Shown: positions 1 to 7,590, counted from the first letter of the stretch. The stretch: DNA of 21,148 bases from an uncultured Collinsella sp. (GCA_902492545.1 CABULX010000026.1:1-21148), one strand, 5' to 3'. Notes: a model not told the origin generated them from the letters alone. Numbers and translations: made by a program.

Positions 1-9
1 CGACATTGA

Positions 10-54
10 GGCTCCTGGATGGACGGTTGGGAATCTACCAGTCTAGCAGGAGCC
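10..54. repeat. Inverted repeat downstream of the first lacI gene
   Basis: Arms GGCTCCTG (10-17) and CAGGAGCC (47-54) form a perfect 8-bp stem with a 29-nt loop. It lies 72 bp beyond the stop of the minus-strand LacI gene. There is no clear T-run on either side, so a terminator role is only possible. Nothing else is recognisable in 1-125. Confidence 0.3.
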
Positions 55-125
55 GGCAGGGGCCGTTCTGTCGAACAAATACTCAAGATTTGGGATAGAC
101 GCTACTGATTCATTTGTCCCGCGTT

Positions 126-1136
126 CTAGATCGAGGTGGAGTCGAGCCAGTTGAGCTTGCACTCGAGAATGCGCTGCTCGCCGGGTTCGCTGCTTCCGTC
201 AAGTAGGGCGAGCAGCATCTCGGCTGCTTCGCGACCTTCTTGGTCGACGGGCTCGATGATGGTGGAGACGGTCGGTGTGGTGAGATTAGTCCAGTCTTCG
301 CAGTTGAGTCCCAAAAGGCCGATTTGCTGCGGAAGCAGATGGGCCATTGGCTGGAGGGCCTTGTAGACACGGGGAAGTGCCCACTGATTTTGCACGAAGA
401 TAAGGGTTCGCTTGGCGGGATTGAACTTGAATTTAAAGTATTCGGTGAGCTCGTTGATTGACGGCTTGTTGTGATCGATGGGAATCGCTTTGTAGAGCTG
501 CCCGTTCGCTGCCAGCGCCTCGGCATACCCCTGAAAACGCTCCATGCGGGTGCGCATTTCGGTCATGTTGGCGGCAATGGAAAAGAAATCTTCGTAGCCG
601 GCGTCGAGGAGTGCCTGTGTGGCGTTGTACACGCCGTCGTAAAGGTTGGTTTTGATCCAGCTGGTACCTGGGCTATAGATGGCCGCATCGAAAAAGACGA
701 CCGGCTTGCCGGCGCGTCTAATGCGGTCATGCACGGCTTTGAAGTTTGCCGTGGGCTGGATGATAAAGCCATCGACGCCCAGCGAGAGCATCTTGTCGAC
801 GTACATGAGCTCGGTCTCGGGGTTAAAGTTGCTCGTGCAAACGACCGTCTGGTAGCCCGCGGGGAGCATGACCTGCTCCATGCCATTGAGAACGAGCCCC
901 GCCCATTTGTTGGTGTTATCCAAAATGATGATGGCAATGACGTGGGTTTGCTTGCCGGTGAGCGTCTGCGCTTGGGCGTTGGGAACGTATCCGAGTTCCT
1001 TAATGACGCGCGCGATTTTGTTCTGCGTCTTCTCGCTAAGCTTTTCTCGTTTGTCGTTGAGGTAATACGAGACGCTTGCCGTCGAGGTTCCCGCCTCTCG
1101 AGCGACGTCTGCGATCGTAACGCGCTGTTTTGCCAC
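126..1136 (-). CDS. LacI-family transcriptional regulator, divergent from the PTS/transketolase operon
   Basis: A 336-aa LacI/GalR repressor. The N-terminus (VTIADVAREAG, then TSTASVSYYLN) is the LacI helix-turn-helix, followed by a hinge ending GYVPNAQAQTLTG and a periplasmic-binding-protein-like effector domain (HVIAIIILDNTNKW through the C-terminus). The frame opens upstream at 1172, but a GTG at 1136 has AAGGAG (1142-1147) 5 nt before it and gives the normal family N-terminus VAKQRVTIADV, so GTG is preferred. It is transcribed away from the sugar operon starting at 1552, across a 415-bp gap. Inference: it is the local repressor of that operon, responding to the imported sugar or its phosphate. 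Effector unknown. Confidence 0.9.
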   Translation of the reverse strand: MAKQRVTIADVAREAGTSTASVSYYLNDKREKLSEKTQNKIARVIKELGYVPNAQAQTLTGKQTHVIAIIILDNTNKWAGLVLNGMEQVMLPAGYQTVVCTSNFNPETELMYVDKMLSLGVDGFIIQPTANFKAVHDRIRRAGKPVVFFDAAIYSPGTSWIKTNLYDGVYNATQALLDAGYEDFFSIAANMTEMRTRMERFQGYAEALAANGQLYKAIPIDHNKPSINELTEYFKFKFNPAKRTLIFVQNQWALPRVYKALQPMAHLLPQQIGLLGLNCEDWTNLTTPTVSTIIEPVDQEGREAAEMLLALLDGSSEPGEQRILECKLNWLDSTSI

Positions 1137-1323
1137 AGCGACTCCTTCCGACAGATGAGCATTTTCCAACATGATGACTTTGAGTCTTGGTGAAGGATAC
1201 GCTTCGGTGAGCGGCTTTTTCCTTTCATATGAGTATGCAACAAATGCGGCATACGGGTGGGGTCGAAATTTGTGACCGGCATGCGCATCTGCCGTCTACC
1301 GAGAAAATCAAATACTTCTTGAC

Positions 1324-1343
1324 TTTTGAAATCGAGGGCAAAA
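1324..1343. promoter_or_regulatory. Candidate LacI operator 1
   Basis: Pseudo-palindrome TTTTGaaatCGagggCAAAA with a central CG at 1333-1334. Its outer 5-bp arms match exactly. Central CG pseudo-palindromes are the usual operator form for the LacI family. It lies in the gap between the divergent lacI gene and the PTS operon. Only sequence symmetry supports it. Confidence 0.3.
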
Positions 1344-1358
1344 TCGCAGGATTCATTT

Positions 1359-1378
1359 TTGGTTAAACGCATAACTAA
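1359..1378. promoter_or_regulatory. Candidate LacI operator 2
   Basis: TTGGTTAAACGCATAACTAA matches its own reverse complement at 14 of 20 positions and is centred on CG (1368-1369), as LacI-family operators are. Its centre is 35 bp from the centre of candidate 1. An overlapping direct repeat of CGCATAAC (1368 and 1381) is also present. Rest of the 1137-1551 gap: AT-rich, no ORF, and a 12-bp palindrome CGGAGGCCTCCG near 1494. Confidence 0.35.
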
Positions 1379-1421
1379 ATCGCATAACCAACGCTCTGAC
1401 CTGCGCGTTTACCGAAATAAG

Positions 1422-1451
1422 CTGGCATTAAGAAAAACGAGCACCTATATT
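1422..1451 (+). promoter_or_regulatory. Candidate promoter of the PTS operon
   Basis: CTGGCA (1422-1427, 4 of 6 to the -35 consensus) is 18 bp from TATATT (1446-1451, 5 of 6 to the -10 consensus). Transcription would start near 1458, giving a leader of about 94 nt before the EIIBC start. A second candidate -35, TTGACT at 1319, has no good -10 partner. Prediction by eye only. Confidence 0.35.
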
Positions 1452-1551
1452 GTTCTTGTCGAAAAGACAGCAAGTCCAAACGGCAGGGGATGCTCCGGAG
1501 GCCTCCGCAAACGGTGTCTTGCGCACGCAACTCTATGAAAAGAGGGAAGCA

Positions 1552-3024
1552 ATGAAGATCGTAGGCGTTGCCGCCTGTACTGTGGGTATCGCCCACACGT
1601 ATATGGCCCAGAAGGCGATTCAGGATGAATGCGCCGCCCGTGGCATCGAGTGCAAGGTCGAGGCTCAGGGTGGCCTGGGTATCGAGAATGAGCTCACGCA
1701 GGAAGACGTGGACTCCGCCGACCTGGTCCTGGAGTCCGTCGACGTGGGTGTCGAGAACGAGGACCGTTTTGAGCAGAAGATGGCCGAGGGCAAGTTCCTC
1801 AAGGTCGGTACTTCCGATGTGATCGCCGATCCGGTCAAGATCATCGACCAGGCTGTTGAGATTATCAAGGCGACGGGCGGTACCGTTGACGCGCCCAAGG
1901 CCGAGGCCAAGGCAGAGAAGAAGGCCGTCTCCGCTGCCCCGCAGGCCCCGACACCGGCGTCCAAGCAGTCTATCTTTGCCGATCCGGGTAAGACGCTGCT
2001 CAATGCATTCAATACCGGCGTTTCCTATTTTATCCCCATCGTCGTTATCGGCGGCGTGTTCCTCGCCTTCTCGCTGGCATCCGGTACCGCCGGCGCCAAC
2101 GGCATGGAGGTTACGAACCCGCTGATGGTGAGTCTTAACACCATCGGCATGGCCGGCATCTCCATGATGATCCCGGTGCTTGCGGCATACATCGCCTACT
2201 CGATGGCTGGCAAGCCCGCGCTCGCCCCCGGTTTTGTCCTGGGCTACCTGGTCAACAACGCAGTCGTTACCCCTAACGGCAACAGCGTTTCGACCGGCTT
2301 CTTGGGCGCCATGATCATGGCGGTCATCTGCGGCTACTTTGTCCGCTGGATGAAGACCTGGAAGGTCAACAACACCATCCAGACCATCATGCCCATCCTG
2401 ATCATCCCGATTCTGACCTCGCTTGTCCTGGGCATGGCCTATATCTACATCCTGGCCACGCCGCTTGGCTTTGTGATGGACTGGCTCACCGGCGTGCTCG
2501 GCAGCCTGCAGGGCGGTTCCGCAGTTGTCCTGGGTCTGGTCATTGGCGTTATGACCGCCTTCGATATGGGCGGCCCCATCAACAAGACCGCTTCGACCTT
2601 TACCATGGCCATCATGGCCTCCGGCATCTATGGCCCCAACGGCATGTTCCGCGTCGCCGTCGCCATTCCCCCGATTGCCTGCGGCCTTGCTGCGCTCATC
2701 GCCAAGAACAAGTTCGATGACGCCGATCGCCAGATGGGTATCTCCGCACTGTTCATGGGCTGCATCGGCATTACCGAGGGCGCTATCCCCTTCGCGGTCA
2801 AGGACCTTGGCCACACCCTGCCCGGCATCTGCATCGGCTCTGCCGTGGGCGCGGCGCTCGCCGCCTTCCAGGGTATCGACTGCTACGTCCCGCACGGTGG
2901 CTTTATCGTCGCCCTTGCCACCAACAACGTCGCGCTGTTCTGCCTGGACATCGTGATTGGCGCCGTGGTCGCCGCTGCAATCCTGATTGCCATGAAGCCC
3001 ACGCTCGACAAGCAGGCCAAGTAA
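1552..3024 (+). CDS. PTS fructose-family transporter, EIIB-EIIC fusion
   Basis: A 490-aa membrane permease that imports and phosphorylates a sugar, taking phosphate from the separate EIIA at the end of the operon. The EIIB domain (about residues 1-100) has the phospho-cysteine motif GVAACTVGIAHTYMAQ with Cys9. A charged Ala/Lys/Pro linker (about 104-140) leads to a hydrophobic EIIC domain with the family motifs DMGGPINKTA and GITEGAIPFA. E. coli FruA (563 aa) has an extra N-terminal EIIB-like domain that is absent here. The ATG at 1552 is preceded by AGAGGGAAG; an in-frame upstream TTG at 1450 lacks a Shine-Dalgarno sequence and adds non-family residues. Substrate: fructose-family permeases also handle tagatose, mannitol and mannosylglycerate, so the sugar cannot be read from sequence alone. 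Confidence 0.93.
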   Translation: MKIVGVAACTVGIAHTYMAQKAIQDECAARGIECKVEAQGGLGIENELTQEDVDSADLVLESVDVGVENEDRFEQKMAEGKFLKVGTSDVIADPVKIIDQAVEIIKATGGTVDAPKAEAKAEKKAVSAAPQAPTPASKQSIFADPGKTLLNAFNTGVSYFIPIVVIGGVFLAFSLASGTAGANGMEVTNPLMVSLNTIGMAGISMMIPVLAAYIAYSMAGKPALAPGFVLGYLVNNAVVTPNGNSVSTGFLGAMIMAVICGYFVRWMKTWKVNNTIQTIMPILIIPILTSLVLGMAYIYILATPLGFVMDWLTGVLGSLQGGSAVVLGLVIGVMTAFDMGGPINKTASTFTMAIMASGIYGPNGMFRVAVAIPPIACGLAALIAKNKFDDADRQMGISALFMGCIGITEGAIPFAVKDLGHTLPGICIGSAVGAALAAFQGIDCYVPHGGFIVALATNNVALFCLDIVIGAVVAAAILIAMKPTLDKQAK

Positions 3025-3038
3025 ACCTTTAAGGACTC

Positions 3039-3099
3039 CGGTTGTGCGGAGGGATGGATTTGACTCCGCACAACCGCCCCTACACAACAAAATCCATCC
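3039..3099 (+). promoter_or_regulatory. Intercistronic hairpin with loop complementary to downstream RNA
   Basis: A perfect 13-bp stem (3039-3051 with 3064-3076) encloses a 12-nt loop. Ten loop bases, GGATGGATTT (3052-3061), are exactly complementary to AAATCCATCC (3090-3099). The two pairings could form an H-type pseudoknot, probably with a shortened second helix because no linker separates the two 5' strands, or could compete as alternative hairpins. A further stem, GGGCCCA with TGGGTCCC and one bulge (about 3109-3127), follows before the Shine-Dalgarno of the next gene. The whole 144-nt gap is therefore structured. A role in setting transporter versus enzyme levels is inference. Confidence 0.6.
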
Positions 3100-3168
3100 G
3101 TACTGATAGGGCCCACATCTGGGTCCCAGGGAACTTTTGTCAAAAATCCTCTGGAGAAGGAGAACAAA

Positions 3169-4443
3169 ATGTCCAACCTCACCATCCGCCAGGCCGTTCA
3201 GGGCATGCTCAAACTGCAGGATAGCGGCGATCACGCAACCATGGTCGGCATTGGCCCCATGAGCCCCAACCTGATTCAGGCCGTGTTCGAGCTTGCCAAG
3301 GACGAGGATTTCCCGCCCATGTTTATCGCCAGCCGCAACCAGGTCGATATGGACGAGATGGGCGCCGGCTACGTCAACGGTTGGGACCAGACGCGCTTTG
3401 CCGCCGACATCAAGAAGGTCGCCGACGAGGTGGGTTACACCGGTCCGTACTACCTGTGCCGAGATCACGGCGGTCCGTGGCAGCGCGACGAGGAGCGTAA
3501 CGCTCACCTGCCCGAGGACGAGGCCATGGAGCTCGCCCGCAAGTCCTTCGTCGCCGACATGGAGGCAGGCTTTGACCTGCTGATGGTCGACCCCACCAAG
3601 GATCCCTATCAGATCGGCAAGGTTATTCCGCTCGACGTGGTGCTTCGCCGCACGATCGATCTTATCGACTACCTTGAGCAGTACCGTCGCGAGCATAACC
3701 TGCCCGAGGTCGCCTATGAGGTCGGTACCGAGGAGACCAATGGCGGCTTGACCTCTACCGATAAGTACGAGGAGTTCATTTCTCAGCTGCAGCCCGAGCT
3801 CGAGAAGCGCGGCTGCCCCATGCCCACCTTTATCGTCGGCCAGACCGGTACCCTTACCCGCTGGACGGAGCAGGTCGGTCACTACAACTTCAAGAACGCC
3901 CGCGAGCTTGCCGATATGGCCAAGCGCTATGGCGTGGGCCTGAAGGAGCACAACGCCGACTATCTGGATGACGCAACGCTGCTCGAGCACATCCCGGCTC
4001 ACGTGACGGCCTCCAATGTTGCCCCTCAGTACGGCACCGAGGAGACCCGCGCTTACCTCAAGCTCTGCGCTACCGAGCAGATTCTGGTCGACAACGGCCT
4101 GTGCGACGATCCCTCCGACCTGTATCACACGCTGCTGGTCAAGGCTATCAAGACCGAGCGCTGGCGCAAGTGGATGACCGGCGACGATGTCAACCTGCAG
4201 GTTGACGACATTCTGGCCGACGACGAGCTCAGCCTGAAGATTCTGGATGTCTCCGGCCACTACGCGTTCAACGATCCCGAGGTCAAGGAGCAGGTCGAGA
4301 AGCTCTATCGCAACCTCGCTGCCCAGGACATCGACGGCAAGCGCTTTGTGATCGAGCACATCAAGCGCCCGATCAAGCAGTACGTCGTCGGTCTTAACCT
4401 CAAGGGCGTCACGAGCCGCATCGAGAAGGCCCTCGAGGACTAG
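3169..4443 (+). CDS. GatZ/KbaZ-like (PF08013) protein, probable sugar-phosphate C4-epimerase
   Basis: A 424-aa protein of the GatZ/KbaZ family, close to the usual ~420 aa. Family-like segments are SNLTIRQAVQGMLKLQ, YYLCRDHGGPWQRDEE, AYEVGTEETNGG and VAPQYGTEETRAYL. In enterobacteria GatZ and KbaZ are non-catalytic partners of the tagatose-1,6-bisphosphate aldolases GatY/KbaY, but an Agrobacterium PF08013 member was shown to epimerise tagatose 6-phosphate to fructose 6-phosphate. Here there is no GatY/KbaY and no kinase for the bisphosphate, which favours an epimerase. The start is ATG after GGAGAAGGAG. Annotation pipelines would probably call it tagatose-bisphosphate aldolase non-catalytic subunit; the family is certain, the reaction is inferred. 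Confidence 0.85.
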   Translation: MSNLTIRQAVQGMLKLQDSGDHATMVGIGPMSPNLIQAVFELAKDEDFPPMFIASRNQVDMDEMGAGYVNGWDQTRFAADIKKVADEVGYTGPYYLCRDHGGPWQRDEERNAHLPEDEAMELARKSFVADMEAGFDLLMVDPTKDPYQIGKVIPLDVVLRRTIDLIDYLEQYRREHNLPEVAYEVGTEETNGGLTSTDKYEEFISQLQPELEKRGCPMPTFIVGQTGTLTRWTEQVGHYNFKNARELADMAKRYGVGLKEHNADYLDDATLLEHIPAHVTASNVAPQYGTEETRAYLKLCATEQILVDNGLCDDPSDLYHTLLVKAIKTERWRKWMTGDDVNLQVDDILADDELSLKILDVSGHYAFNDPEVKEQVEKLYRNLAAQDIDGKRFVIEHIKRPIKQYVVGLNLKGVTSRIEKALED

Positions 4444-4462
4444 GTAGTTTTTCCTACGCGAC

Positions 4463-4498
4463 GCCGGGCCTGGGGCATGTCCCAGCCGCAGGCCCGGC
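4463..4498 (+). repeat. GC-rich hairpin after the GatZ-like gene
   Basis: GCCGGGCCTG (4463-4472) and CAGGCCCGGC (4489-4498) form a perfect 10-bp stem, with a possible inner GGG/CCC pairing in the loop. It lies directly upstream of the terminator at 4501-4536, making a tandem hairpin pair at the 3' end of the first two cistrons. It may protect the upstream mRNA against 3' decay. Confidence 0.5.
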
Positions 4499-4500
4499 AC

Positions 4501-4536
4501 ATAGGACAAAGGGACGCCCCCTTTGTCCTATTTTTT
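4501..4536 (+). terminator. Strong intrinsic terminator inside the operon
   Basis: ATAGGACAAAGGG (4501-4513) pairs perfectly with CCCTTTGTCCTAT (4519-4531) over a 5-nt loop and is followed by a run of T to 4536. This is a standard Rho-independent terminator. The next Shine-Dalgarno starts only 18 nt later, so no full promoter fits between it and the transaldolase gene. The downstream genes must therefore depend on read-through or on a promoter further upstream. Confidence 0.85.
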
Positions 4537-4568
4537 GAGTTTTGGATTCCTCCGAAGGAGTTTGCAAC

Positions 4569-5252
4569 ATGAAGTTCTTTATCGATACCGCCAACCTTGA
4601 CGAGATCGCCGAGGCCAAGAGCTGGGGTTGCCTTGCCGGCGTCACCACCAACCCGTCCCTGTACGCCAAGACCGGCGGCAAGCTGGCCGACTTTGAGCCC
4701 CATATGCTCAAGATTGCCGAGCTCTGCGAGGGTCTGCCCGTGTCTGCCGAGTCCACCGCGACTACTGCCGAGGGCATGATCGAGGAGGGCAAGCGCCTTG
4801 CCGCCCTCGCCCCCAACATTGTGGTCAAGCTCCCCGTGTGCGAGGCCGGCCTCGCCGCCTGCCGCGCTCTGGCCGATGCTGGCGTGCGCGTCAACATGAC
4901 GCTCGTCTTCTCGCCGACGCAGGCCCTTATGGCCGCCAATGCCGGTGCTCGCTACATCAGCCCGTTTGTGGGGCGCTTCGATGACATCGCCGAGGACGGT
5001 ATCTCGCAGCTCGACAATGTTGTGACTTGCATCAAGAACTATGACTGGACCGGCAAGAACGTCGACGACACCGTTGAGATCATCACCGCTTCGGTCCGCA
5101 CGCCCAACCATGTGACCCAGGCGGCGCTGCTTGGTGCCGACATTGCGACCGTCCCCATGGCCGCTCTTAAGAAATGCTTGCATCACCCGCTGACCGACCA
5201 GGGCCTTGCCTCTTTTGAGGCTGATTGGCAGAAGGTCGTCGCTCAGGCTTAA
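4569..5252 (+). CDS. tal: Transaldolase, small TalC/MipB-type
   Basis: A 227-aa single-domain transaldolase of the group shared with fructose-6-phosphate aldolase (FSA). AGVTTNPSLYA and the Schiff-base lysine in NIVVKLPV (Lys87) are clear. Aligned to E. coli FSA with an offset of two, FSA Gln59 is Glu61 here and FSA Tyr131 is Phe133 (YISPFVGRFDD), both as in true transaldolases. It should therefore move a dihydroxyacetone unit between sedoheptulose 7-phosphate or fructose 6-phosphate and aldose acceptors, not cleave fructose 6-phosphate. The ATG has GAAGGAG 8 nt upstream. It sits after the internal terminator and 63 bp before the transketolase N half, so these enzymes form a non-oxidative pentose phosphate block. 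Confidence 0.93.
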   Translation: MKFFIDTANLDEIAEAKSWGCLAGVTTNPSLYAKTGGKLADFEPHMLKIAELCEGLPVSAESTATTAEGMIEEGKRLAALAPNIVVKLPVCEAGLAACRALADAGVRVNMTLVFSPTQALMAANAGARYISPFVGRFDDIAEDGISQLDNVVTCIKNYDWTGKNVDDTVEIITASVRTPNHVTQAALLGADIATVPMAALKKCLHHPLTDQGLASFEADWQKVVAQA

Positions 5253-5263
5253 CGAGTGGATTG

Positions 5264-5292
5264 CCCCGGCATCGCGTCATCCGGTGCCGGGG
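5264..5292 (+). repeat. Intercistronic hairpin between transaldolase and transketolase
   Basis: CCCCGGCA (5264-5271) and TGCCGGGG (5285-5292) form a perfect 8-bp stem with a 13-nt loop, followed by TTGTTCTC. The tail is too weak for a confident terminator. It is the third structured gap in this operon. Confidence 0.5.
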
Positions 5293-5315
5293 TTGTTCTC
5301 AAGAGAGGAATTCGT

Positions 5316-6146
5316 ATGACCAACCAGGAGCTGGCGAAGGTCGCCAATGAGGTCAGGAAGGGTGTCGTGACTGCGGTTCACGCGGCCAAGTCGGGACATC
5401 CGGGTGGATCGCTCGGTGCTGCCGACATCATGACGTATCTGTACTTTGAGGAAATGAATATCGATCCTGCTGACCCTCACAAGGCCGATCGCGATCGCTT
5501 TGTGCTCTCCAAGGGTCACGCGGCGCCGGGCCTGTATTCGGTGTTGGCAAATCGCGGCTATTTTCCCGTCGAAGAGCTCGAGACGCTCCGCCATATTGGC
5601 AGCCGACTGCAGGGCCATCCCAACATGAACGACACCCCGGGCATCGATATGTCCACCGGATCGCTCGGTCAGGGTATCTCCGCCGCGGTTGGAATGGCAC
5701 TCGCCGCAAAGCACTGGGGTGACAGCTACCGCGTCTACACGTTGCTGGGCGACGGCGAGTGCGAGGAGGGCCAGGTGTGGGAGGCGGCCATGTTTGCCGG
5801 CAACCATGCGCTCGACAATCTTGTTGCCGTCGTCGACCACAACGGCTTGCAGATTGACGGCACGATCGATGAGGTCAACTCGGCCATGCCGCTCGCTGAC
5901 AAGTTCCGCGCCTTTAAGTGGCATGTGATCGAGCTAGCCGATGGCAACGACATGACACAGATTGAGGCGGCTTTCGCCGAGGCTCGTGAGGTGACCGGCG
6001 TGCCCGTCGCTATCATCGCCGAGACGGTGAAGGGCAAAGGCGTCTCCTTTATGGAGAACCAGGTTGGCTGGCATGGCAAGGCGCCCAACGATGAACAGTT
6101 TGAGCAGGCCATGGCCGAGCTTGCGGCAGGAGGAGAGGGGCTCTAA
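5316..6146 (+). CDS. Transketolase, N-terminal (TPP-binding) subunit
   Basis: A 276-aa N half of transketolase, the pyrophosphate-binding domain. Visible motifs: SGHPGGSLGAADI (26-38), LSKGHAAPGLY, STGSLGQG (113-120), and the TPP/Mg motif beginning GDGECEEGQVWEA (145-) and ending with Asn176 in VDHNGLQ. It works with the C half encoded next. The ATG at 5316 follows AGAGAGGA; the frame extends upstream, but those residues resemble nothing in the family. Split transketolases are common in bacteria and archaea. The stop overlaps the next start by one base (TAATG), indicating translational coupling and equimolar subunits. Confidence 0.95.
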   Translation: MTNQELAKVANEVRKGVVTAVHAAKSGHPGGSLGAADIMTYLYFEEMNIDPADPHKADRDRFVLSKGHAAPGLYSVLANRGYFPVEELETLRHIGSRLQGHPNMNDTPGIDMSTGSLGQGISAAVGMALAAKHWGDSYRVYTLLGDGECEEGQVWEAAMFAGNHALDNLVAVVDHNGLQIDGTIDEVNSAMPLADKFRAFKWHVIELADGNDMTQIEAAFAEAREVTGVPVAIIAETVKGKGVSFMENQVGWHGKAPNDEQFEQAMAELAAGGEGL

Positions 6147-7084
6147 TGGCAGAGGTCAAAAAAGTCGCCACGCGCGTAAGCTACGGCGAGGCGCTCGTCG
6201 AGCTGGGCAATGAGCACGATGACTTTGTAGTGCTCGATGCCGACCTGGCTGCCGCTACGCAGACGGGTAAGTTTAAGGCTGCGCACCCTGGGCGCTTCTA
6301 CGATGCCGGCATTGCCGAGAGCAACTTGATGGGGCTCGCCGCCGGCATTGCGACCACGGGCCACGTCGCCTTTGCGAGCACCTTTGCCATGTTCGCCGCC
6401 GGCCGCGCGTACGAACAAGTGCGTAATTCCATTGGCTATCCGCACCTCAACGTCAAAATCGGTGCCACGCATGCGGGTATCTCGGTCGGTGAAGACGGCG
6501 CCACGCATCAGTGCTGCGAGGACATCGCGCTCATGCGCACGATCCCGGGTATGACGGTAATCGTTCCCGCCGATGACATCGAGGCTCGCGCTTGCGTGCG
6601 CGCCGCCTATGAGTTTGAGGGACCGGTCTACATGCGCTTCGGACGCCTGGCAACGCCGGTCATTAACGATCACGAGGACTATGAGTTCAAGATTGGTCGC
6701 GGCGTGGTCGTGCGCGAGGGGTCCGATGTGACCATCATCGCTTGTGGCCTTATGGTCGCCGAGGCGCTTGAGGCTGCCGAGGCGCTCGCTGCCGATGGTA
6801 TCGATGCCGAGGTCATCAATATGCACACGATCAAGCCGCTTGATGAGCGCCTGGTGGTTGCCAGCGCCAAGAAGACCGGTCGTGTGGTCACTGCCGAGGA
6901 GCATTCGATTATCGGTGGTCTTGGCGAGGCCGTGGCCTCGGTGCTCGCGGAGCAGCATCCGGTGCCGATGCGTCGCGTCGGCGTGTGCGATGTGTATGGC
7001 GAGTCCGGCCCTGCGGTCGATTTGCTGCACAAGTACGGTTTGGACGCCGACGGCATCGAAGCTGCGGTCAGGTCCGTGTTGTAA
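6146..7084 (+). CDS. Transketolase, C-terminal (pyrimidine-binding and C-terminal domains) subunit
   Basis: A 312-aa C half of transketolase. The TPP-activating glutamate is visible in DAGIAESNLMGLAAG (Glu58). GATHAGISVGEDGATHQ is the conserved pyrimidine-domain loop, and the C-terminal domain includes VINMHTIKPLD and TAEEHSIIGGLGEAV. With the N half it transfers two-carbon ketol groups between ketose and aldose phosphates. Its start shares an A with the preceding TAA, so the two halves are translationally coupled. The similar C half of DXP synthase is ruled out by the partner gene and by length. Confidence 0.95.
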   Translation: MAEVKKVATRVSYGEALVELGNEHDDFVVLDADLAAATQTGKFKAAHPGRFYDAGIAESNLMGLAAGIATTGHVAFASTFAMFAAGRAYEQVRNSIGYPHLNVKIGATHAGISVGEDGATHQCCEDIALMRTIPGMTVIVPADDIEARACVRAAYEFEGPVYMRFGRLATPVINDHEDYEFKIGRGVVVREGSDVTIIACGLMVAEALEAAEALAADGIDAEVINMHTIKPLDERLVVASAKKTGRVVTAEEHSIIGGLGEAVASVLAEQHPVPMRRVGVCDVYGESGPAVDLLHKYGLDADGIEAAVRSVL

Positions 7085-7095
7085 GGAAGGTTTCC

Positions 7096-7548
7096 ATGGG
7101 ATTTGTATCTGCCAACCAAGTGACAATCGGGTATACCGCCGCCTCGCGCGAGGACGCTCTACATTATTTGTCCGAGCAGGCCATCGAGCTCGGCTTTGCC
7201 GATGACGCATCTGCCGTAGAGGCCGCCTTCATTGCTCGCGAGAACGAGGCCGAGACCGGCCTTGTCGCCGGTTTTGCCGTTCCGCATGCCAAAAGCGACG
7301 CGATCCACACGCCGGGCGTTGCCGTGCTTAAACTGACCGAGCCCGTTGAATGGCCGAGCTTCGATGGGGTGCCCGTCGATGTTGCGCTCGCGCTGTACGT
7401 GCCTGCCGGCGAGGCTGGAACCACGCATCTGCGCCTGCTCTCCAAGGCTGCCGTAATGCTGATGGACGCCGGCTTCCGCGACAAGGTGCGCGCGAGCACC
7501 GATCCCGTTGAGATTGCGGAGCTCATCAATAGCGGACTCGAAGACTAG
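7096..7548 (+). CDS. PTS fructose/mannitol-family EIIA component
   Basis: A 150-aa EIIA of the fructose/mannitol type. The phospho-accepting histidine is His64 in GFAVPHAKSDAI, with the usual downstream PVEWPSFDGVPVDVALAL and THLRLLSKAAVML. It accepts phosphate from HPr and passes it to Cys9 of the EIIBC encoded 5.5 kb upstream; together they make a complete EII. Its position at the end of the operon, after the enzymes, ties the enzymes to this transporter. The ATG at 7096 has GGAAGG 6 nt upstream; the longer open frame overlaps transketolase and is not credible. Confidence 0.93.
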   Translation: MGFVSANQVTIGYTAASREDALHYLSEQAIELGFADDASAVEAAFIARENEAETGLVAGFAVPHAKSDAIHTPGVAVLKLTEPVEWPSFDGVPVDVALALYVPAGEAGTTHLRLLSKAAVMLMDAGFRDKVRASTDPVEIAELINSGLED

Positions 7549-7590
7549 AACGGTCATCCCGTTCAATCAATCGATCCTTCTCCAAGGAAA

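Noticed and set aside
1450..1551. TTG start adding 34 residues to EIIBC
   Set aside because: No Shine-Dalgarno there, and EIIB normally begins MKIVGVAAC, matched by the ATG at 1552 with a good site.
1375..4509. Open frame of 1044 codons on the minus strand opposite the PTS and GatZ-like genes
   Set aside because: It mirrors the codon bias of the two plus-strand genes, has low-complexity His/Asp/Gly-rich translation and no family motif.
4569..5252. Fructose-6-phosphate aldolase annotation
   Set aside because: Glu61 and Phe133 are the transaldolase residues at the two discriminating positions.
5689..5928. Short Arg/Ser/Pro-rich frames overlapping the transketolase and other genes
   Set aside because: These are out-of-frame readings of GC-rich coding sequence without Shine-Dalgarno or family similarity.
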